Source: Bradyrhizobium forestalis (GTDB taxonomy: Bacteria > Pseudomonadota > Alphaproteobacteria > Rhizobiales > Xanthobacteraceae). From it: 64,000 nucleotides of DNA. Made by a program: the position numbers and the translations under genes. Under the pieces are notes generated by a model. The model was given only the letters and a program-made list of their open reading frames with translations. It was not told where the DNA came from and ran no database searches. This document shows, piece by piece, positions 7,883-15,939 of the stretch (its first letter is position 1; each line of letters starts with the position of its first letter). The stretch is from the NCBI RefSeq assembly GCF_002795245.1, contig NZ_PGVG01000017.1, positions 87,518 through 151,517 on the forward strand, given 5' to 3'.

Positions 7883-9669
7883 CCTCGGCATCGATCGGCG
7901 TCCATGCGGACCGTCCTGCCGAGCTCGATCTCGTCAGGAGGTTGAAGGATCCGGCGCTGCTGCTCCTGCCCGCGCTTGCCTTCCTGGCCTTCATCTATCT
8001 CCTCCCGCTGATCGATCTCATCCGTATCAGCGTGAGCGGGCCATCGTGGTCGTCGTATTTTGCACGGGTCTTCGCGATACCGCTCTATTGGGATTCGCTG
8101 GTCCGCACGATGCAGATCTCGGTCACCGTCGCGGGCCTGTGCCTGCTGTTCGGATATCCGACTGCGCTGCTCATTCACCGCAGTCGCGGCATTGCCCAGG
8201 TGCTGATCGCGACCGCGATCGTGCTGCCCTATTTTATTGCCATCCTGATCCGGACCTACGCCTGGATGGTCCTGCTCGGCCGCAACGGGCCGGTCAACAA
8301 GCTGCTGGTTTCGATCGGCATATTGAGCGAGCCGGTGCAGCTTCTCTTCAATCGCGGCACGGTGCTTCTCGGCATGACCGCGGTGCTTCTGCCGCTGATG
8401 GTGCTGACGATCTATTCGAGCGTGGCGCGCCTTGATCAAAGCCTGACCCGCGCGGCGCTGGCCAGCGGCGCCGGGCCCATTGCGGCTTTCTGGCGCGTGT
8501 TGCTGCCGCTGACCTTGCCCGGAATGGGCGCCGGCTTCCTGCTGGTCTTCGTCGCCGCCATCGGCTTCTTCATTACGCCAACCCTGCTCGGAGGGCCCGG
8601 TGACCAGATGTTTGCTATGCATATCACCCAGCAGGCGGACTCGGTCACGTCGGAGGGATTCCTGCAAGCCTTGGGCGTGGTGCTGCTCACGATCACATTG
8701 GCGGTGGTCGCGGTGGCCGGACGCTTCCTCGGATTCGAGTTCATTTGGGGCGGTCGCAAGCTGACGGAGGCCGCGCCAAGAGCGACTGACCGTCATGCCG
8801 CCGATGTCGGCCGCCGCAGCTTCGGCGCCTCGCTTGCCGACCTCTTCGGTTGGCCGTTGCTGAGGCTGTTCGGGCGCCTGCCGGCGAGCTGTGGGACCTG
8901 GACCGTTCGCCTCATGGGCGGCCTGGTCATTGCCATTCTCATCCTGCCGATCATCGTGGTGATGATCATATCCTTCAGCAGCGCAAGCTATCTGACCTTC
9001 CCGCCGCCGGGCTTCTCACTGCGCTGGTACGAGCAGTTCTTTTCCGATTCGAACTGGATGCGGGCGTTCTGGACATCCCTGGTCGTCGCGGCGATGTCGG
9101 CCGGTATCGCGATCGTGCTGGGCGCGTCGGCGGCGCTCGGCATCGTCAGGAGCAGCATTCGCGGCAAATCCGCCATCATGCTGCTTCTCGTAAGTCCGAT
9201 CATCGTGCCCCCGGTCGTGCTCGGCCTGTCGCTCTACAGCCTGTTCCTGCGTTTCGATCTCGTCGGCTCCACCTTCGGCCTCGCCGCGGCGCATGCGATC
9301 GGCGGCCTTCCCATCGTCGTGGTGATCCTGTCCGCCTCGCTTCAAGGCGTCGATACCAGGCTCGAGCAGGCGGCCGCCGTCCATGGCGCATCCTCTCTGA
9401 CGGTGTTCCGCCTGGTGACGCTGCCGGCCATCATGCCGGGCCTCGCGGCAGCGACGTTCTTCGCCTTCCTGCACTCGTTCGACGAGTTGGTGCTGACGCT
9501 GTTCCTGTCGAGCGCGCAGCTGAAGACGCTTCCACTCATGTTGTGGGGCGACATCAATTATCGGCTCAATCCGGTGCTGGCCGTGGTCTCGACGCTGGAG
9601 GTGCTGCTGGTGATCGCCGGGCTCGTCCTTGCACGACCCGTTCTCGCCACGTCGCGGAGGGCAACGTGA
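7879..9669 (+). CDS. fused ABC transporter permease (PotB-PotC in one chain)
   Basis: 596 aa from the ATG at 7879, which overlaps the ATPase stop. The chain has two complete inner-membrane permease halves. Residues 1-300 resemble PotB (FIYLLPLIDLIRISV start and an EAA-type loop near LDQSLTRAALASGAGP), and residues 350-596 resemble PotC (second EAA-type loop near LEQAAAVHGASSLTVF). Most polyamine-type systems encode these as two proteins; AfuB/FbpB-type iron importers are often fused. A linker rich in Arg and Ala joins the halves. It forms the channel of the importer with the neighbouring ATPase and binding protein. Confidence 0.93.
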   Translation: MTSASIGVHADRPAELDLVRRLKDPALLLLPALAFLAFIYLLPLIDLIRISVSGPSWSSYFARVFAIPLYWDSLVRTMQISVTVAGLCLLFGYPTALLIHRSRGIAQVLIATAIVLPYFIAILIRTYAWMVLLGRNGPVNKLLVSIGILSEPVQLLFNRGTVLLGMTAVLLPLMVLTIYSSVARLDQSLTRAALASGAGPIAAFWRVLLPLTLPGMGAGFLLVFVAAIGFFITPTLLGGPGDQMFAMHITQQADSVTSEGFLQALGVVLLTITLAVVAVAGRFLGFEFIWGGRKLTEAAPRATDRHAADVGRRSFGASLADLFGWPLLRLFGRLPASCGTWTVRLMGGLVIAILILPIIVVMIISFSSASYLTFPPPGFSLRWYEQFFSDSNWMRAFWTSLVVAAMSAGIAIVLGASAALGIVRSSIRGKSAIMLLLVSPIIVPPVVLGLSLYSLFLRFDLVGSTFGLAAAHAIGGLPIVVVILSASLQGVDTRLEQAAAVHGASSLTVFRLVTLPAIMPGLAAATFFAFLHSFDELVLTLFLSSAQLKTLPLMLWGDINYRLNPVLAVVSTLEVLLVIAGLVLARPVLATSRRAT

Positions 9670-9701
9670 CACAGACCAATTTCAACTGGAGGAAAGAGAA
9701 A

Positions 9702-10790
9702 ATGCTGGGAATGAAACGCTGGCGACTATCGGCTTCCGTATTGGCCTCGGCGCTGTTCGTCGCGACGGGTCTGGCTCAAGCGCAGAACAACGTCGTGATC
9801 ATGCAGGATCCGGGCGGCGGATATGGCGATGCATTGCGCAAGGTCATGTACGACCCGTTCGAGAAGGAGACCGGCATCAAGGTCGTCACCGTCCAGGAAG
9901 CCCGCAGCGGCCCGCGCATCAAGGCGCAAGCCGAAGCCGGCAAAGCGCAATGGGACCTGACCTTCATCTTCGACCAGGAGACGAAGCTGCTCGGCGACTG
10001 CTGTCTGGCCGATATCGACTATTCCAAGCTTTCCGAGGCCGCGAAACAAACGCTGGCGGCGATGCCGGACAATCTGAAGCGCAAGAAGGGCGTCGCATTG
10101 CAGGTGATCGGCGTCGGCCTCGTCTACAACAAGGACAAGTACAAGGGGGAAAACGTACCGACGAGTTGGGCCGACTTCTGGGACGTGAAGAAATTCCCCG
10201 GCCGGCGCTGCATGCCGGCCTGGCCGCGTTTCGTGTTCGAGGCGGCGCTGATGGCCGACGGCGTGGAGAAGAGCAAGCTCTACCCGATCGACGTGGAGCG
10301 GGCGCTGAAGAAGGTCAAGGAGATCAAGCCACATATCGCCAAATGGTGGACGACGGCCGCACAGCCGCCGCAACTCCTGCTCGATGGCGAGGCCGACATG
10401 TGCATGGCCTACACCGGCTCGATGAGCAAGCTCGCCCTGGAGGGCGCCCCGATCGAGCTGACCTTCAATCAGGGCTTCGTCTACTACGACTTCTTCTCGA
10501 TACCCAAGGGAGCGCCGAACCACGACAACGCGCTGAAGCTACTTTCCTGGCGGCTCGAGCCCAAGCGTGCGGCGCAGCTCACCTCGACCTTCCCGGTCGC
10601 CCTTCCCTCCTCGGTCGTGTTCGCGGCAGCAACCGACAAGAAGCTCGCCCGCTATTGGGCCAACAACCCGGACAACGTCTCGAAAGCAATCGAATGGAGC
10701 CCGGATTATTGGGGCGCAGCTTCGCCGGCCGGAAACTCCACCAACGAAGAGTACGGGCAGGAGAAGCTCAACGCCTTGCTGGCCCAATAG
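9702..10790 (+). CDS. periplasmic substrate-binding protein of the ABC importer (PotD/spermidine-putrescine type)
   Basis: 362 aa. I chose the ATG at 9702 because it follows a strong CTGGAGGAAAG ribosome-binding site at the right spacing and starts a signal peptide (residues 1-26: Lys and Arg, hydrophobic core SASVLASALFVATGLA, cleavage after AQA). The mature part is an extracellular solute-binding protein of the spermidine/putrescine-Fe3+ group (GLVYNKDKYKGENVPTSWADFWD, then ADMCMAYTGSM). The ligand cannot be deduced. Third gene of the importer operon, 32 bp after the permease. Confidence 0.93.
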   Translation: MLGMKRWRLSASVLASALFVATGLAQAQNNVVIMQDPGGGYGDALRKVMYDPFEKETGIKVVTVQEARSGPRIKAQAEAGKAQWDLTFIFDQETKLLGDCCLADIDYSKLSEAAKQTLAAMPDNLKRKKGVALQVIGVGLVYNKDKYKGENVPTSWADFWDVKKFPGRRCMPAWPRFVFEAALMADGVEKSKLYPIDVERALKKVKEIKPHIAKWWTTAAQPPQLLLDGEADMCMAYTGSMSKLALEGAPIELTFNQGFVYYDFFSIPKGAPNHDNALKLLSWRLEPKRAAQLTSTFPVALPSSVVFAAATDKKLARYWANNPDNVSKAIEWSPDYWGAASPAGNSTNEEYGQEKLNALLAQ

Positions 10791-10797
10791 GCTGGCT

Positions 10798-10832
10798 GAT
10801 CAGCCTCGATCCCGGAGGGATCGGGGCTGATC
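10798..10832 (+). terminator. hairpin after the importer operon
   Basis: Two 16-nt arms (GATCAGCCTCGATCCC and GGGATCGGGGCTGATC, one U-G pair) enclose a 3-nt loop 7 bp after the binding-protein stop codon. No T-run follows, so it may protect the mRNA 3' end or work with Rho rather than act as an intrinsic terminator. Confidence 0.5.
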
Positions 10833-10904
10833 CCAAACGCGGGCTATTGCTGATCGCGCGGCCATGCTAGATCAAGTGAAAGATCATTCCATTTTGGCTG
10901 GTGG

Positions 10905-11720
10905 ATGGATAAGGCTTTTACCAAGGGACTGCGCCTCCTGGAAGCACTTGCTCTAAGCGAGCAGCCCCGCGGGGTCACGGACCTTGCGAGCGAGCTGAAG
11001 CTCACCAAAAGCAACGTGCATCGGTTGCTGACGACTTTGCAGTCCCAGGGCTATGTGCGCCAGATTCCCCCGCACAGCACCTACGAGCTCACGACCAAGA
11101 TCTGGGCGCTCGGCAGCCATGTCATCCATCGGATGGATCTCATCAACGTCGCGCGGCCGGCAATGACGAAGCTTGCCGAGATCACCGGCGAAACCATTCA
11201 TCTGTCCGTGCTCGAAGATACCGACGTCGTCTACGTCGACAAGATCGAAAGCGCGCACCATATCCGCGCCCATACAAGCGTGGGAATGCGCGCACCCGCT
11301 TTCACCATGGCGACAGGGAAGGCGATGCTCGCACATATGCCCGATGACTACCTGGAACGTTTCCGGCCGCATCTCAGGCGCTACACGGAAACGACGCGGA
11401 CAACGATAGAGGAGCTGCGCGAGGACATCGAGCTGGCACGCGCGCAGGGCTACTCCTCCGTGCTGCATGGCGAGTGGCGAGAGGGCATTGCAGCCTGCGC
11501 CTGCGCGATCCTCGGCCGCTCCGGTGAACTCGTTGGAGCGATCGGCATGTCCGGGCCCGATACGCGCGTCAAGCGCAAGCAGATCAAGGAGTACTCGGTT
11601 CACGTCATGGAGGCAGCCCGGACCATCGGCGCTGCCCTGGGCTATTCCAACAGACCGCCGCCATATCCTGCCATGCGAAGCGATCCTGCGCCTTCACATC
11701 AATCGCGGCGCGCCCCTTGA
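10905..11720 (+). CDS. IclR-family transcriptional regulator
   Basis: 271 aa. An N-terminal winged helix-turn-helix (GLRLLEALALSEQPRGVTDLASELKLTKSNVHRLLTTL in pattern) is followed by the IclR effector domain (GETIHLSVLEDTDVVYVDK, AAFTMATGKAMLAHM-like segment, ACACAILGRSGELVGAIGMSG). Such proteins usually sense small catabolic acids. Its position after the importer operon and the two mirror-image palindromes between the divergent operons make it the likely local regulator. Members act as repressors or activators; operators placed this close to the start codons favour repression. Confidence 0.93.
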   Translation: MDKAFTKGLRLLEALALSEQPRGVTDLASELKLTKSNVHRLLTTLQSQGYVRQIPPHSTYELTTKIWALGSHVIHRMDLINVARPAMTKLAEITGETIHLSVLEDTDVVYVDKIESAHHIRAHTSVGMRAPAFTMATGKAMLAHMPDDYLERFRPHLRRYTETTRTTIEELREDIELARAQGYSSVLHGEWREGIAACACAILGRSGELVGAIGMSGPDTRVKRKQIKEYSVHVMEAARTIGAALGYSNRPPPYPAMRSDPAPSHQSRRAP

Positions 11721-12488
11721 TCTGGCCGGCCACGACGTCCACGGCAGGCTCCGGCAGTACCGACTCAGCGGCTGGCGCCGGCAATGCCGACCAGATGTTG
11801 TGCGCGAACCGGTGAGCGTCCAACGCCGAAAGGCGAGCGATCAAGTATTGCGTTGAGGAGGATGCTTTCTCCGCGCAGCGAATGGACGACTGAGAGGGAG
11901 CGACCCGCGGCCCGCGCCTTAGAGCAGATCGTACAAGACCGCGGAACATCGCAGCATGGCGCGCCATTCAGAGCAAAACTGCGAACTCCTATGTCATTGA
12001 AGTACCGACATAATCCTGCAGCGCGAATTTCCATAGGGGGTCCGTTGCGGGGCCGGCAGGTTCGATCACACAAGCTAGGCTATTCGCCGGGAGCGGTCTG
12101 TGTGAGAGGCCGTCGAGGGCGCGGTTAGGATCCTTGCCAAGATCCTCAGCACCGTGATGCCTTCTGGCTCTCTGCTGCGCCCGCTGATTGCGGCTTTGAG
12201 GGCGCTGCATCGCAATAAGCCCCACCTCACATGTGCGAGGACAGAGGGAGCAAGCCTCGCCAAGGCGACTGAAACGATCTAAACTTGGTGTCAGCTGTAA
12301 TGCCCCTGCTGGGCGTTTGGCATGAATTGCGCTCCCACCACGGCTTAGGGAGTGCCGGATGATTGAATTTCTTCGACATGCATTCTTGAGGCGGCCGCGC
12401 GCTGCGAGCGCCGCCAGTGCGCGTCTGTGCGAGAGCGCCACGCGGCCCACCTGATTTCGAGGCTGCGCGATGACTTGGGAGACAGCGT
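11721..12488 (+). other. 768-bp intergenic stretch without a recognisable gene
   Basis: Neither strand has an open frame with a ribosome-binding site or a recognisable family. It contains repeat copy A at 11940-12001. The rest may be decayed DNA or the promoter region of the ligase gene at 12489. No clear promoter was seen. Confidence 0.5.
11940..12001 (+). repeat. 62-bp dispersed repeat, copy A
   Basis: Matches 15008-15069 at 54 of 62 positions without gaps by my count. The best conserved parts are ATGGCGCGCCA and AAAACTGCGAACTC. Both copies are intergenic and in the same orientation. The part around CGCGGAACATCGCAG also resembles the sequence next to the tRNA-Glu 3' end (19983-20009). Confidence 0.7.
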
Positions 12489-14519
12489 ATGTCAGATAGA
12501 ACAACAGCAGAAGTGTCGGAAGCCGAGATCGCGGTCCACTGGCAGGAAGAGAACTACGTCAACCAGCCAGAGAGATTTGTCGCGCAGGCCAACCTTAAAG
12601 ACAAAACGGTCTTCGATCGATTCAGTCTCGATAACGTCCCGGACTGCTTCAAGGAGTACGCCGATCTTCTTCACTGGTACCGGCCCTGGGACATCACGCT
12701 TGATACGAGCAATCCGCCGTTCTGGCGATGGTTCGTCGGCGGCAGGATCAACGCCAGTTACAACTGCGTCGACCGCCATCTCGCCAAATACAAGAACAAG
12801 ACGGCGATCCACTTCGTCCCCGAGCCGGAGCACGAAGCGATCCAGCACGTCACCTACCAGGAACTCTATGTGCGCGTGAACGAGGTCGCCGCGTTGTTGC
12901 GAGATGGCTGCGGTCTTAAGACGGGCGACCGGGTGACGTTGCACATGCCCATGGTGCCGGAGCTTCCGATCACGATGCTCGCCTGCGCCAGGCTCGGGGT
13001 CATTCACTCGCAAGTCTTTAGCGGCTTCAGCGGGAAGGCCACGGCAGATCGCATCGTCGATTCCGAAAGCCGTCTGCTGATCACAATGGACGCCTATTGC
13101 CGTGGCGGCCAGCTTCTCGATCACAAGGAGAAAGCCGACGTCGCAGTCAGCGAGGCGTTGAAGGAAGGCGTCAAGGTCGAGAAGGTGCTCGTGTGGCAGA
13201 GATACCCGGGGCGATATTCAAGCAAAACGCCGCTGGTTGGGGGGCGCGATTTCGTCATGAACGAGATGTTGTCGGCGTATCGGCGGCTCCGGGTCGACCC
13301 CGTGGAAATGCGTGCGGAAGATCCGCTGTTCCTGATGTACACCAGCGGCACCACCGGGAGGCCGAAGGGATGTCAGCACTCTACCGGCGGATACCTGTCT
13401 TACGTGGCGGGAACGTCGAAGTACATTCAGGACATCCATCCGGAGGATGTCTACTGGTGCATGGCCGATATTGGCTGGATCACGGGTCATTCCTACATCG
13501 TCTATGGGCCGCTGGCGCTCGCCGCGTCGTCGGTGGTGTACGAGGGGCTTCCGACCTATCCCGACGCGGGGCGTCCGTGGCGCATCGCCGAAGAGCTCGA
13601 CGTCAACATCTTTCACACCTCGCCGACAGCGATACGCGCGCTTCGGCGCGCCGGGCCGGACGAGCCGCTGAAGTACAATCACCACTTCAAGCATATGACC
13701 ACCGTGGGCGAGCCCATCGAACCGGCAGTGTGGAAGTGGTACCACGAGGTCGTTGGCAAGGGCGAGGCGGTCATTGTCGACACCTGGTGGCAAACGGAGA
13801 ACGGCGGTTTTCTGTGCAGCACGGTGCCGGCTCTTCATCTCATGAAGCCGGGAAGCGCGGGGCCGGGCGTGCCCGGCATTCACCCGATCATCTATGACGA
13901 GGCCGGCGCGGAGATTCCACCGCGCTCCGGCCGTGCCGGAAACATCTGCATCCAGAATCCCTGGCCGGGCTCATTTCAGACGATCTGGAAAGACCCCGAT
14001 CGCTTCGTCCAACAGTATTACGCGCGCTACTGCAAGGACCGAACGAGCCGCGACTGGCGCGATTGGCCGTACATGGCCGGCGACGGCGCTCTGCAGGCGG
14101 CCGATGGCTATTATCGCATCCTGGGTCGAATCGACGATGTCATCAACGTGGCCGGGCATAGGCTTGGGACCAAGGAGATCGAGTCCGCGAGCCTCCTTGT
14201 CGAGGAGATCGCCGAGGCGGCAGTGGTTCCCGCCAGGGACGAAATCAAAGGCAAGGTCCCTGATCTCTACGTATCCCTAAAGCCCGGGCTCGCCCCCAGC
14301 GAAGACATCCGCAAGCGAGTGGAAGACTCCGTGATCCGTGAGATCGGAGCGATCGCTCGCCCGCGCCGTGTCGTGATCGTCCCCGACATGCCGAAGACCC
14401 GTTCCGGAAAGATCATGCGCCGCGTTCTCGGGGCGATTTCGAACAACGAGGATGCGGGCGACATCTCGACGCTGGCCAATCCCGAGATCGTCGATGAGAT
14501 TCGAAAGATGAAATCCTAG
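12489..14519 (+). CDS. acetyl-CoA synthetase-like AMP-forming acyl-CoA ligase
   Basis: 676 aa, close to acetyl-CoA synthetase length. The ATP/AMP motif YTSGTTGRPKG lies near residue 283, the DTWWQTENGG motif carries the Trp that restricts Acs to short acids, the hinge motif is GRIDDVINVAGHRLGT, and the C-terminal KTRSGKIMRR holds the catalytic lysine, which is an acetylation target in Acs. The reaction is acid + ATP + CoA to acyl-CoA + AMP + PPi. Acetate, propionate or a similar short acid is likely. It could finish the pathway encoded to the left, although a long intergenic gap separates it from the IclR gene. Confidence 0.9.
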   Translation: MSDRTTAEVSEAEIAVHWQEENYVNQPERFVAQANLKDKTVFDRFSLDNVPDCFKEYADLLHWYRPWDITLDTSNPPFWRWFVGGRINASYNCVDRHLAKYKNKTAIHFVPEPEHEAIQHVTYQELYVRVNEVAALLRDGCGLKTGDRVTLHMPMVPELPITMLACARLGVIHSQVFSGFSGKATADRIVDSESRLLITMDAYCRGGQLLDHKEKADVAVSEALKEGVKVEKVLVWQRYPGRYSSKTPLVGGRDFVMNEMLSAYRRLRVDPVEMRAEDPLFLMYTSGTTGRPKGCQHSTGGYLSYVAGTSKYIQDIHPEDVYWCMADIGWITGHSYIVYGPLALAASSVVYEGLPTYPDAGRPWRIAEELDVNIFHTSPTAIRALRRAGPDEPLKYNHHFKHMTTVGEPIEPAVWKWYHEVVGKGEAVIVDTWWQTENGGFLCSTVPALHLMKPGSAGPGVPGIHPIIYDEAGAEIPPRSGRAGNICIQNPWPGSFQTIWKDPDRFVQQYYARYCKDRTSRDWRDWPYMAGDGALQAADGYYRILGRIDDVINVAGHRLGTKEIESASLLVEEIAEAAVVPARDEIKGKVPDLYVSLKPGLAPSEDIRKRVEDSVIREIGAIARPRRVVIVPDMPKTRSGKIMRRVLGAISNNEDAGDISTLANPEIVDEIRKMKS

Positions 14520-14577
14520 CACGCGGTCTTCGCGGCTTGTCCCGCGAAATGCGTCAGACAGAACACGGAGGAGATCG

Positions 14578-14835
14578 ATGGAAACGAACGAAATCATTGA
14601 GTGCATCCGGCCGTTGCTCGCAAGGTTCTCCGAGGATGAAGAGGTCGTGCGCCGCTTAGTGACGACAGATGGAACCTTCGACGCACTTTGCCACCAATAC
14701 GGCCGCGTCGCTGATCTCCTCAAGGTTTACCAGGCGGGAGCTGATCAGGAGGCGGAAATTGAGTGGCTTGAGAAGCGCCGGGCTGCCCTGGAAGAAGAAC
14801 TGCTGACGCGCGTTGAGGGATATCAGCCGCGGTAG
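14578..14835 (+). CDS. 85-aa protein of unknown function
   Basis: Starts with ATG after a good ACGGAGGAGA ribosome-binding site, 58 bp after the ligase stop. It is acidic and predicted helical (ETNEIIECIRPLLARFSEDE; later EAEIEWLEKRRAALEEELL, which could form a short coiled coil). There is no signal peptide or membrane segment. I do not recognise a family. The spacing suggests co-transcription with the ligase. Confidence 0.6.
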   Translation: METNEIIECIRPLLARFSEDEEVVRRLVTTDGTFDALCHQYGRVADLLKVYQAGADQEAEIEWLEKRRAALEEELLTRVEGYQPR

Positions 14836-15007
14836 TCGACTCCTGCGAGGCGCGGAGCGCGCAGCAGTCGCGGACGGCGAGACTGAGTGTCCGGCGGACG
14901 GCTGCTGGCACGCTTCAGGAGAAGCGGGTTGTGGGAAACCGCAACGCGGGTATCGAGCAACATAGCGCTGCCTGCCGGGGGCGGGATCGTACGATGTCGT
15001 AAGAAAT

Positions 15008-15069
15008 CGCGGAAAATCGCAGAATGGCGCGCCAGTCAGAATAAAACTGCGAACTCTTATGCAATTGAA
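15008..15069 (+). repeat. 62-bp dispersed repeat, copy B
   Basis: Second copy of the repeat at 11940-12001, inside the 330-bp gap 14836-15165 where I see no gene. The sequence just before it, GATCGTAC, also has a counterpart before copy A, so the similarity may be longer with gaps. Confidence 0.7.
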
Positions 15070-15165
15070 ATTGCTATATAACTTCGAAGATATCTTCCAC
15101 CTCATGTGATCCGCGCCCCTCTCATGGCATCCAGGCGCCGTCGCTACGACTGCAAACGCAAAACT

Positions 15166-15744
15166 TCATTCATCCAATTTCTGGCTCAGTTCAGGATTGA
15201 GCTTGTTCCGATCGACAGACTGATAGAACGTGATGGGTCTGCATTTTCCGTCGAAATCCGCGAGGACGATGGCCGTCCACGGACTCGTGGTCTCGCCCGA
15301 ACTGTCGCGGAACTCCGGCATGACCTTGCGAGCGGCGATCACATACCAAGCGCGACCAGCCGCTGCGGCCTTCGCCGCCGCAGCGAACTCATCCAATATT
15401 CCGCGCAGATTCTTGCGCATTTCTTCTTCAGTGTCCCCGCGGAGGTATTTTCGAGACGACTTTCCCGCCTCTCCATACTCGTGATGAATGTTCAACTGCA
15501 GTCGGGCATCGTCCACTTCGATCTTGGTCACCCGTATCGCCGCTCCGCCTTCGCGAAGATAGTCTCGCACCCGGACGTCGCAGGTCAGGAATCTGTCCGC
15601 AGGGGGTTGAGCGGCGCTAGCTGCAGGGGGCACCGCGGCAAGTGCCCGGGTGTTCTTTTTTCGGGAAGCAGCATCCGCAGGCATCGTGGCGATGGCGGCG
15701 CTGAGGAGCGCCGCGGCAAGCACAATTGGAAAAGGGGCGTTCAT
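15166..15744 (-). CDS. exported protein of unknown function
   Basis: 192 aa with a typical signal peptide (MNAPFPIVLAAALLSAAIATMPADA, cleavage near residue 25). The mature part starts with a basic, Ala/Pro-rich stretch, has two cysteines that could form a disulfide (LTCDVRV and DGKCRPI), and a helical EEEMRKNLRGILDEFAAAAKAAA region. It should be periplasmic. It is divergent from the penicillin-binding protein gene, so the two share a control region. I recognise no family. Confidence 0.7.
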   Translation of the reverse strand: MNAPFPIVLAAALLSAAIATMPADAASRKKNTRALAAVPPAASAAQPPADRFLTCDVRVRDYLREGGAAIRVTKIEVDDARLQLNIHHEYGEAGKSSRKYLRGDTEEEMRKNLRGILDEFAAAAKAAAAGRAWYVIAARKVMPEFRDSSGETTSPWTAIVLADFDGKCRPITFYQSVDRNKLNPELSQKLDE

Positions 15745-15939
15745 GGGTGCGCTGCCAATTCGGTGTTTCCAAAACGCACTGACCGAAGCGTTGGTTCCGA
15801 GGCGCGGCCAGGTCGGAGCGGTGCTGAAGGCCTGGCGAAGCGACGGGGCAGCTCGGGAACTTTTTCCTCGAAACAGCCTTGTTTAACATTGTTTTACAAG
15901 AAGGGACCTCACGGAGCGGTTTTTGACCGGCGGCAGGTC

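Noticed and set aside
15106..15939. The in-frame extension upstream of the penicillin-binding protein
   Set aside because: It overlaps the opposite exported-protein gene and shows no penicillin-binding similarity; the frame is open by base composition.
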